Assembly: GCA_021613375.1 (NCBI GenBank)
Contig: CM038703.1
Span: 20,262,194 to 20,326,193 of the forward strand
DNA: 64,000 bases
Reading direction: 5' to 3'
Source: Megaleporinus macrocephalus
Lineage: Eukaryota; Chordata; Actinopteri; Characiformes; Anostomidae
Shown here: positions 49,790-61,111 of the stretch, piece after piece
How positions within the stretch are numbered: position 1 is the stretch's first letter
Layout: the number at the start of each line of letters is the position of its first letter
Made by a program: the position numbers and the translations under genes
Notes under the pieces: generated by a model
Databases searched by the model: none
The model's input: only the letters and a program-made list of their open reading frames with translations
Told to the model about the DNA's origin: nothing

Positions 49790-51885
49790 AAATAAAGGAT
49801 TGCTGTAAAACCAGTTAACTTGCTGTTAAATTAGGACTGTGATTCTCATTAGTGTTCAATGCCTGCAAAACTTTCCAAAAAATTGGGACAGGAGCATGTT
49901 TAGCATTGTGTTACCGTCTTCTTTTAAATTACATTTACTGATCATTTGTAAAAGCAAATTATTTTTTGCCACTATTCAGTTCTTTGGCTGTGCAGCTATA
50001 CAGCCTTCACTGTTGTGTTTTAAGCTTAATAACAAGGCATACATTTTTTATTTCACTGTCTCTATTAACTACTACAGTCCACTGCAGTTTGAGCAAGTAA
50101 CTGCACTGTCAGTCAGGAAACTGGTTCCAGTTAGGTGAAGGCAGAATTAACTACGTTTCAAGCTGCAGTCATCTTATTCTTAACAACAGACCTTCAAAGT
50201 AAAACAGTGCCACATAGGGGAAGAGTCTATGAGTTTATCGTGACAGGCTAGGTGTGCTTTCTCACATTGCCAGAGGTTTGCCAAATGGCTCATAGGCAAC
50301 CACCATCCAGCTCAACTTCATTACTGGCTGTTGACATGAGAGGGAAAAAGTGAAATCCGGGAAATCTGTCAAATTTGTACTCCACACAGTCTCTTCTCCT
50401 CATTCTCCATTCTACCACTCTTTTACTTACCAGACTAAAAGATACAATGCGTGATCAACAGCAAACCTCATCCCTTTACTCACTAGAGCTGTCTCCAGTG
50501 GTTGAAAGCAATGGCAATGCTAACTGTCTTCTTTGCTTTCAATGTGTTTTATTGTGCAGGTGTGCTCCTTCTTCATCCTCTCATAGGAGGACTGCCAGCA
50601 GACTCAACATTACAGTGACTCACTATCCCCTCTTCAGGTACAAAGTTTGTATTACGAGACAGGATGGGCTAACTGGTTGTAATGTTGTGAACTATTCAAT
50701 CTTATATACTGTCTGCATCATCTTACATATTGCACCGTTAATGCACCTGGGTTGCACTTACTGTCATTGCGGGTAAACATATAATGTAATAACCAATAAA
50801 CTTTAACAAGATATTTTATCTACAGTTATAAAATACATCTGAAAAACAAAGTATCTTTATGTTGAAAGAAGCCTACTACATGCCTATATGAGAACTATAT
50901 ATGTGGATATTATGAGTTGTCTAATTTAAGTCCATGTATGTTTTTTCAGCAGCCCAACTGTGACCCCTTAGTTACTCATGATGAAACCCACCTGGAACTC
51001 AAACAGCCCACATTCATCAAATCTTGTGGGACACACAGGTGTGTGATGGTTGTGATGAATGAGACTAAATGAGCTGATTTTGCATACTAGTTTGCATATA
51101 TGGACGATTTGGTGAAAGGCTTTTACATGCATAAACAGTGAAACTCTCTGCATTCCATGAAATTATATTATCATTTGTTTCACTGTCTGCTAGAAAAACT
51201 AATACCTAGCTAATAGCTAATGATATAATAATGTAAATCAACTTATGTGTGTAATTAATACTTCAGAGTGCTGTATTTTTATATTTCCAAATACGTTTCT
51301 CTCTAAAGAGTATCCCTTGTTGAAGAACAGTCTAACAGTCCAGCATGGTATTTGCTAGAGATTTGGGAGATTTCTTCCTGTCTGATATGCTGTTCTATCC
51401 ATGAGTATAGTAAACAATTAAGAAATTTATTAAGAAAATAAGAAATGAGGAGATGAGATATGCAGCCTGTTAGAATGATCCCCTATTAATCCTCTTTCAT
51501 AGCTGCATTAATAATACACTTTCAGTTGCCGCTCTACATATTTGATCTGTTTCAGTATCTTTGGACTTTACTGAACTGGTTAGGCACCTAAATGCACCCA
51601 AAAGTGGAAGTCTGAGAAATACTGATCTTATGTGAAGTTGTTGTGATTATTGCTGGCTAGTATTGCTTACCTTTGTAATGTATGCAAAAAGACACTTATT
51701 CTCACACTCTATCTCAGGGCAAACTATTAAAAAATATTAATTCAGTGTTGTTCTGACCCACACTTTTTTGTTTGTCTTTGTTTCTTACCTCTTTCTGCCT
51801 GTAGAGTCTCATTAAGTTTCACCCGCAACCCAAGCACTATTTTTTTTCCTTTGCACGAACGCCAACTGCACTATATGTCACTGTA
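49790..51885. other. Intergenic stretch, no gene recognised
   Basis: Between the Tc1 relic and the 39-bp minisatellite. AT-rich, with a few open frames up to 133 codons (50375-50776) that have no motif and no splice context. Confidence 0.5.
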
Positions 51886-51889
51886 TACT

Positions 51890-53130
51890 CTAATCCATAG
51901 CCACTCAAATTCATCTGTGTCTAATCCACAGTCCTACTGACTCTCAGTCCTGTGTGTGTCTAATCCACAGTCCTACTGACTCTCAGTCCTGTGTGTGTCT
52001 AATCCACAGTCATACTGACTCTCAGTCCTGTGTGTGTCTAATCCACAGTCATACTGACTCTCAGTCCTGTGTGTGTCTAATACACAGTCATACTGACTCT
52101 CAGTCCTGTGTGTGTCTAATCCACAGTCATACTGACTCTCAGTCCTGTGTGTGTCTAATCCACAGTCATACTGACTCTCAGTCCTGTGTGTGTCAAATCC
52201 ACAGTCATACTGACTCTCAGTCCTGTGTGTGTCTAATCCACTGTCATACTGACCCTCACGCCTCTATGTGTCTAATCCACTGTCATACTGACCCTCACGC
52301 CTCTATGTGTATAATCCACAGTCATACTGACTCTCAGTCCTGTGTGTGTCTAATCCACTGTCATACTGACCCTCACGCCTCTATGTGTCTAATCCACTGT
52401 CATACTGACTCTCAGTCCTCTGTATGTCTAATCCAGTCATACTGACTCTCAGTCCTGTGTGTCTAATCCACAGTCATACTGACTCTCAGTCCTGTGTGTG
52501 TCTAATCCACTGTCATACTGACCCTCACACCTCTATGTGTCTAATCCACAGTCATACTGACTTTCAGTCCTGTGTGTCTAATCCACAGTCATACTGACTC
52601 TCAGTCCTCTGTATGTCTAATCCACAGTCATACTGACTCTCAGTCCTGTGTGTCTAATCCACAGTCATACTGACTCTCAGTCCTCTGTGTGTCTAATCCA
52701 CAGTCATACTGACTCTCAGTCCTCTGTGTGTCTAATCCACAGTCATACTGACTCTCAGTTATCTGTGTGTCTAATCCACAGTCATACTGACTCTCAGTCC
52801 TCTGTGTGTCTAATCCACAGTAATACTGACCCACACTCTTCTGTGTCTAATCCACAGTTATACTGACTCTTAGTCCTCTGTGTGTCTAATCCACAGTAAT
52901 ACTGACCCACACTCTTCTGTGTCTAATCCACAGTCATACTGACACGCACTCCTCTATGTGTCGAATCCACAGCCATACTGACCCACAGTCCTCTGTGTCT
53001 AATCCACAGCCATACTGACCCTCAGTCCTCTCTGTGTCTAATCCACAGTCATGCTGACCCACACTCTTCTGTGTCTAATCCAGTCATACTGACCATCATG
53101 CCTCCATGTGTCCAATTCTCAGTGATACTG
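51890..53130. repeat. 39-bp minisatellite, about 30 units
   Basis: Tandem units with consensus taatccacagtcatactgac + tctcagtcctgtgtgtgtc. Adjacent copies at 51961 and 52000 are exactly 39 bases apart, so the period is 13 codons and several frames stay open (plus-strand reading repeats CLIHSHTDSQSCV). Left units are nearly identical. In the middle a variant (ccctcacgcctctatg) alternates with the standard unit, and to the right the period and sequence decay. It is intergenic between pla2g10 and zc3h7a and not a gene. Confidence 0.97.
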
Positions 53131-53569
53131 ACTCAAAAAAGTGGTATTCCAAGGCAAACTAGTGTACAAAGAAAACTCATTGTTTTAAATGTATTACTAT
53201 TTTATTAACAATACCACATATACAAACTCAGAAAGGTTCACTGCTGGTTTTGGATAACAAATTAACCATTTCACATCAAAACGATCTGCATGACTTTCAT
53301 TTTAACTTTTTTTTTAAAACATCAGTGGAATTCCCCTTTAAACCGCGCATTTTCACTTTTCTTTTTTAGTTATCATTATTTATTTTATTATTATCAATAT
53401 TAAAGACATAAAATAACTGTTGTGTATATTTTATAGACTGTAGTATTTTCTAGTTTATTGTCATACAGCAGTATTTGGGCTTTGTATTTCTTCCATGATC
53501 AGATGTATGTGTAGAGTCACATCCTGAGTAAAGTCAACAATCCAACTGTGTGCTGGCTGTACAGCTGTG

Positions 53570-54547
53570 GTACTTTGCAGTGTTCAGCAGGGGGCGCCCT
53601 GTCTCTCTGAGAACTGAAGAGCGTCTCATCCCGGCGAGACAATCAAACGTCACACGCAGCAAATCGCGCTACCCGAACCGGAGTGGGACAGTATTTAAGT
53701 TAATTTATAAAGTGGGCCGTTCGTTGTATTTTTTCTATAGAGGGGCTTTACAGAGGTGAGTCCGTAGTCAAAGTAACCACTATGAATTCTGAGTGACTGA
53801 AGATTGACGGGCTTCCTCGACAGTATACAGTGAGGAGCTGCTCAGCGCGGTAAAAGCCCGCTAGCGGTGGTTAGCACTAACTGCTTATCTTACGCTAAGC
53901 TAACACAACAAACAGGGCAAAGCTTGTGTCACTTGAACTTCAGTATTATTTTTTTACACAATGTTACAGCACTAAAGTGACACTACAGAAAAGCTGAAAA
54001 GACGGCTCTTTTTTCTGGCGGAGAGTTTTATGTCTTTAGCAGCGTTGGCCAGCTGTCAGGTATTAGCTAGCTCCCTAGCTAGCTAGCTGAGTTATGTTCC
54101 TCATATTTCAACATTTCACTTCATCATCCATCATCTTTTGTGATGAGCTGGTGATTTCCCTGGACTCTTTGAATCACTTCCGAAGCGTCGCTATCACTCC
54201 TGGGTAGCTGATTCAGTAGGAGTTTGGCTGAATTTTTTAACAATAACATTAATTAACTCTGGTGCTAACGTTAGCTATGCAGGTAACGCTATACAGAGGT
54301 GTGTTGTGTGGATGAAGACGGGCCGGTAACCTGTTCAGCCAGCTTTCTCCACTGTACTAACGCATCACGTAAAGTAGCTTGCAGAAGGAAGTCTGTTAAA
54401 CAACAGCTGCGTAGTTTGCCGGTCAACGATTTGTACGGACTGCATAGAGACACGCTTTCAATGTACAGAGAGACTTTTTTCGAAGCAGCTCGTTTTCTGC
54501 TTCCTGTCTCGCAGGTCTGGACTGCAGCCCTCGATGCACACAGGAGC
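53570..54547 (+). promoter_or_regulatory. zc3h7a: zc3h7a promoter and 5' UTR
   Basis: GC- and CpG-richer region upstream of the zc3h7a start codon. A likely untranslated first exon ends at 53755 with a consensus donor (ACAGAG/gtgagt). A matching acceptor (gtctcgcag) at 54514 opens the exon that holds the ATG at 54548. No TATA box is obvious. A CTCF-like motif lies at its upstream edge. The transcription start is probably near 53.6-53.7 kb. Confidence 0.6.
53584..53599 (+). promoter_or_regulatory. CTCF-like motif at zc3h7a promoter
   Basis: tcagcagggggcgccc, plus orientation, about 160 bases before the proposed first donor. Confidence 0.4.
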
Positions 54548-55601
54548 ATGTCGAGTGTGGGTCAGGACCGAAGCAGCCGATGGCAAGACATTGAGAAGGG
54601 GCTGCAGTTTATCCAGTGAGTAGAGTTTTCTTCTACTTCTGAGATGTGAATGAATGAGTTAAATAAGGATGTCTTGTTTTTGGTTAATGTGGTCGCTGCA
54701 CTTCTGCCATCGCAGGAAATAACACTTGGTAACAAGTTTAACTATATAACTGGTTGTTTAACCAGTGGGCTACAGACATGGCTCTCCTACAGGTCTCTCT
54801 CTCTATGTTTGTTGTTAACTGTGAGAAACCCACAGCCTGAAATAAATTAATAAGTAGGCTATTGTACAAATAACTGCTGAAAACACATAGATCTCAGCAA
54901 ATCCCTTAAAACAAGGTGTAACTGAAAAGCATCAGCCTCTGTGTGAGTAAACCTACATTTACAATAGATATTCTTTTAACCATGTCTCTGGCCATGTTAG
55001 GCACAATTTGTCACATCATATACCAGTTAAAAGACATAATATTTATATTCCCTTATAGTTCTTTTAATTGTGTCACCATTCATCAGTGGGTAGAAAAAAT
55101 TGTTAACCAAATAATATAATATATCATCTCCCACTACCCCCACTCCCAGTATTCACCATAGCTTCTGCTGGCTCAGAGACCATCCTTGGTCATATTTGAG
55201 AATCAGTGTATGATATGGTTTTGAGGTTTCTTTAATGCATAGAATTTTTATTGTTATCTGTACGCCTGTATTGGTCCTTTTATTCGTGTATCTGTGTGGA
55301 CAGTAACTTTGGTTAATAGTTAAACCAGGTATGAGGATATTTTTTTTTTCCCCTTTGCTTTACGATTTTTGTCCGGTAGATTTGTGACTTAATTTTACTC
55401 TGAAGCTGACATGGTCAGACTGACAGGGCTGTGCAATATGAGGATATTTTTTTAATATCATAATGAATTATGTCACATTAATCTTTTTAAGCATACTGTG
55501 GATATTATCAGTGCTTAAAGAGCACCAACTAAAAGTTTTATTACAAAGCTTAGGCCTGTTTAATTAGATTTAGTACAGTTTGTAAAATAATATAAAAAAG
55601 C

Positions 55602-55636
<35 letters not shown>

Positions 55637-56065
55637 TTTAAAATCTGATATCTAAAACTTGATGGTGTAATATGAGGAGAACCTAAATCCTATACCTCGC
55701 CCCAGGGGCAGTTTTTTTGTTGGCATATCTGCCTGTGTGTGTGAAATAAGTATTATCAGATATAGGCATAATTGTCTGAAATGAATAGATAAACCTAGTT
55801 TTATGTCTCTGAAGCAGTTTAATATTGCTGCCCTAGAAATGGTGTATATATACCGCTTCTATGGACTATATCACTAAGTCACTTTAAATATTATTTATCT
55901 TGTTAGATTAACCTGCCTATACAAAAATTTCTACATACATTCCTCCTGTATATCTTATGTGTATTTTTTGTATATTCCTTTTATGTATTTCAGTTATTAC
56001 TATATGTATGTGTTTTAGCTTTTTGTACTTCATTATTGTTCATTTATTTTTGTTTGCACTGTTTT

Positions 56066-56146
<81 letters not shown>

Positions 56147-59100
56147 TGCCCTATTATAGAGTGATTATCTGAGCCTTACCCCAATCATTTCAATGCCTGA
56201 CATGATGTGCAAATGACAAATAAACTTAGCTTGATGGTATGAAACCAGAAAAAGCATGAAGACGTTACAGTCCATACTCCTGACCTAACTTCTTACGTCT
56301 AAACAAATCTGAAGCTGATTTTTTTCTGGTTGTAGGTCCACCCTGCCTTTCCCTGGCTCTCAAGAACAGTATGAGGTTTGCTGTCTTTAGTTACAATTCA
56401 TCAAGTAATTAATGTACTGACCAGGATGTGACTGATTGAATGAACACACGACATCTGTTTGTTGCAGATATTCATTCAGGACCTGGTGAGGAATCTATTC
56501 GGGGAGGGAAATGATGTGTTTCACGAAGGCGAATGGACCCGATCTGTTGAGCTGTATACTGAGGCCTTAAACATAGCAGAATATGCAGATTCAGAAGATA
56601 TCAAAATAGCTTGTGAAATTAAAGAAAGGCTCCACGCCAACCGTGCTGCATCATACTTAAACATTGTGAGTACACACTGTGCAGTCCATACAAAATTTAG
56701 AGTGAGTTTGATTGGTTTCTTCGTGTCAGCAACTAGATTTTGCTTTGCTTTTGCTCTTGCGGAGTAGGGCCTGCATGACCAAGCCTTGGATGACTGTGAA
56801 AAGGCTCTTCAGCTAAATGAGAATAACCATAGAGCACTGTATCGGAAAGCCAGGTCTCTGAAGGAAATGGGGAGGTATCAAGAGGCCTATGAGGCTGTAG
56901 CTAAGTGCTCCTTGGCAGTGCCTCAGGTCAGTCAATTTATTGACATTTTTGAACATATTTATTAAAATGTTTTTTTCTGTTCTAGCTTGTTAGAAGTACC
57001 TCTTTTGTAATTTATAGGATGCCAGTGTAACTCAGTTGACTCAGGAGCTTGCCAAAATGTTGGGACTGAAGATACGCAAAGCTTATGTCCGAGGCAAGGT
57101 ATGTTATGTAATCATTCATCTGGTAAAGTATCTTCTTAATATAACTCTTAGTTTTTCCTGAGTTGAAATTATAAGTTCGAATGGAGTTTAAAACAACTAG
57201 GGAGTGTTTGTGGTTAAGCCTTTTCTATTAGTTGATTGCATTTTTTAAAATTATTTTATTTCCTTATAATTCTTTTCAACAGCCTGCATTAAATGTGTTA
57301 TCTGGATCAAATATGACAGGAGCAGCAAATGAAAAGGTAGGTCACCCATTTCCCCTTTCATTAGTGTTAAGTTTTATAAAAAGCAAGCTTGTTTTACTCA
57401 TTACATTTGTATTTTAAAAGTATTCGCAGATCTCTTCGGTGGATGACATTGAAACAGGTAAACCAGTTTATACTGGGAATGCTTTCTTTCTTTCCACTGA
57501 CCATTCTGAAGCTGTTAACTCAGCCTTTCTTTTTGTTTCTTAGATGAGAGCCAGTCAAACCTGGCTGTTGCTACTTCATTGCCCGTAAGCATGCCAATGT
57601 GTCCCCCTGTGCATGAGAAAGTAGAGAAAGTGGAGTCTCAGCCGGCCCCCATCAACATCATGTCCTCTGTAGCCGCTATCGAGCCACATAATTCTGAACC
57701 TGTTCCTTTGACTGTACATATGCCTTTGGTGAATGGGTCCAGACCCATTGAGCCTTACCCACCATCAGAGACACTGTTAGACTTTGATGCAGAGATTATT
57801 GGTGATGACTTGGATGAACTTCTGGACAGCGCAGCTCCGGCTGAACCTCCTGTGGTAAGTGTGTTATTTAATTTGACTTATGTTCGCCCACTTTTCTCTC
57901 TGTGCTTGGAACTATGTTAAACAAGTGAACATGCGCTTCAGAAAAAGGGAGGAGGGAACAAGGAAAACCATATTATTCAAATACAACACACTTGCCCTTG
58001 ATAGGTTAGCCTCAGTAAGCTAATCAGCTAACCATGCAAATGTGAGGATTTCAAGCTTGTGTAACTGCTTTGTCTGGCTACAAACTAGGTGTAGAACCTT
58101 GGCATAGTTAGTTTCTTTCTTTTGTTGTTAGCCATCTAGTCTTTAGCAGGCTATTAAGACAGCAGGCAGAGGTGAATGATGTTGTATCAGCAGCTGTCTA
58201 AGGGAATTAAATAGTTTGTACCAGCAAATGGAAATATAAAATGTTAAATATTCAAAAGCAGTTTATCGGTGACGTTTGTAAGCAGCTTTGTCTGTTTATT
58301 ATTTTCAAGTTTAAAAAGGGAGATGCAAGGACTCATCAGACTCTTGTGTTTCCCCCCCCCTCTCTCTTTTCCTACACATAGGTGATTCCTACAGTGACAG
58401 GTCCACTTCCTTTACCTACCAGTATTGCCACAGCGAGTTCCTTTTCTGCTCCTCTTCAATTGCCACCTCACCTGAGCCAGTCAATCATTGCTGTGCCCCA
58501 GTGCACAGTGAATCTCCCTGCACCGTATCACAAGCCAGGCTCCTCAGGCTACTCCCTCGGCCTAGACTCTTTCCCCTCTCCACTGGATTCGCTGGACAGC
58601 TTGTCTATTTCAGAATCTCAGCCAGGTGTGTTGGCTTGTTTTTAGAGCGCACTCTATTAAATTGGCATGAGGGGTGCTTGATCGATGATCTAAAATTACT
58701 TCTTTTTCTTTTCAATTTGTCCTGAAACAACAAGTATCTGTGGGAACAAGTTTTGGACAGCATACTTTTATGGTAACTATGTTTTATTTTTCATGTAAAA
58801 TGTTTCAAGAAATTTTATAGTTGAAATGTTTTGTAACATTGGAATGTAATTTGAACGTTCTCACATTTAGATGGGAAACAGTGAAAGAACATTTGCCCCC
58901 TTGCCGCCCATGGGAATGGCCTTCGGCATGCCGGATGCCAGCAATTATACCCAGGAGCTTCCACAACAAGTAGATTTAGCCAAGAATCCACTTGCCGACA
59001 CCCATGAATTTAAACAAGCCTGCTCTACATGCTTCAGAACTGGTGAGAGAACCAGGTGGTAGCATTGCTGAGCAATGTTGCTTTGCATGGCATTTTGTCC

Positions 59101-59485
59101 AGAACACTGGTTTGTACTGATTTGCATCTCTCCACATTACATGGTTGTTGTTTGCCTGCAGGTCCTGGAGTACTAGATTACACCTATCATCCTGAGGACC
59201 ACAAATGTAAGAAGGACCTGTTGCTTGGGAGAATCAAACATTCAGATAACCCAACATGGAAACTAATTCGACCTAGGCCCACCAAAAACCAGTATGTGGG
59301 GCCATACTATATTTGCAAAGGTGAGATATATTTTTTTTTTTAGGTGTGGTTTTAGTTATGAGCCTTAAAAGTCAATTTTAACTGGAATTAACAAATAATT
59401 ACTCAATAATGCTTGGACACTTTGAGGGTTTGGGATTCTTAACAATGGCAGATGACATGGCATAATGACCATAATGAGATGGGTT

Positions 59486-59520
<35 letters not shown>

Positions 59521-61080
59521 TTCTTTCTTTCTTTCTTAAAAGGCATGTGCACCATCATTATCCTGTCTTCTCAGTTTTTGTCATATCAATCAAACCATAT
59601 GAATCCATGTTATCACCTATTCCCCAAATAATTCAGTGCGTGTTTACATTTGTTTTTCTTAACACACACAAGACATTCAGTGATTTTATTGATTGTGAAG
59701 AGCACATGCAGTTCATATCAGTTGACAGATTTATATGATCTTAAAAACAAATGTGATTTGTGCTATGATATGTAAATGTGGACCAGAAACCACTCTGTAA
59801 AGAAAATTTCATCTGTAGCTTTCACATTCCATGCCAAAATAAAGTGTGTATAGATGTGTTAGCAAGAAGATCCACATAATCAATACATGATTAATATGTT
59901 CCTAGCAGGTTTTTTTTGCTAATCTTGTAAGTCTTTCCTTGTAATAATTTTATTTCCTGACTCAGTTTATATGGTCCAATCTCATATGCAGATGTAGCGA
60001 ATGGAGAAGAATGCAAGTATCGTGGCCACTGTACATTCGCTTATTGCCAAGAGGAGATTGATGTTTGGACCTTGGAGCGTAAGGGCTTCATCTCTAGAGA
60101 CCTGCTGTGTGACCCATATGGGGCCAGAATGAAGGTCAATTTGACCATCCCTAAAATTCTGCAAGAACACAATGGGATATTCATGTTCCTGTGTGAGGTG
60201 AGATCATGTGACGTTACTGATGTGTAGGATCCTGCATATTTTGGCTGCAATTAACTAGTAATGTGCAAAACTTTCGAAAAACCACTAGCGTGTTAACATT
60301 ACAGAACAAAACCCAACCGGTAATTAAAGCAGCAGCATGTTGTTTGTAACAATTGCAATGCATCTGCTGATATGACCGACAGTATGTGTGTTTTGCTCTG
60401 TTTCCAAATAGCAGCTGCATTTGTCTGAAGTTGAAGGAAAGACATCTAATGAGTGTGCGTCTTTGTCTCTAGGCATGCTTTGATTACAAACCCAGAAGAA
60501 TCAGCAAACCCTATAAGGACAACCCTAGTCTTTGTTCTCATCCGGTGACAAAGCATGTGTTTGAAGATAACAAGTAAGCATACCTTCGTATAGATCTGGA
60601 TATAAATACCAGCTTGGTAATCAAACTGTGAAATGTGCCATTAATTATCCAAACTGATAATAGCTGAGCTTTGAGAAGCCGGAATGCATTGTTAGCATCT
60701 CCTTAATGTTTGGTCAGGTGCCTGGTCCATATATTGGAGGACAGCACCGTGAGGTACTCCAAAATCCGCCAGTTCAATCCACACTGTCAGCTAGATCTGT
60801 GTAGACATGCGGCACGCTATGGCTGCCAGCGAGAGGACTTCTGCTTCTACGCCCACAGCCTCATCGAGCTCAAAGTGTGGGTGATGCAGCGTGAACAAGG
60901 TGAGCCAGCAGCTCTGCTGCGGTGAAAGAACATGACCAGAAAGAGCTGCCTGTTGCAAATGTTTAAATATTAAAATAATGATTTTGCTCGTTTTCTTTAA
61001 GGCATTACCCCGGAAAGTATTGTCCAGGAGGCAAGGAAGTATTGGAATATTGAGGCCAGCATGCAAGTACAGGTATTTTA

Positions 61081-61111
<31 letters not shown>

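Noticed and set aside
50375..50776. 133-codon plus-strand frame between the two genes
   Set aside because: No motif, no splice context; composition like the surrounding intergenic DNA.
51954..52445. 163-codon repeat-protein-like frame
   Set aside because: Product of a 39-bp minisatellite whose period is a multiple of three; opposite-strand frames are equally open.
51890..53130. Possible CRISPR-like array
   Set aside because: Units are contiguous tandem repeats without unique spacers, in an animal genome.
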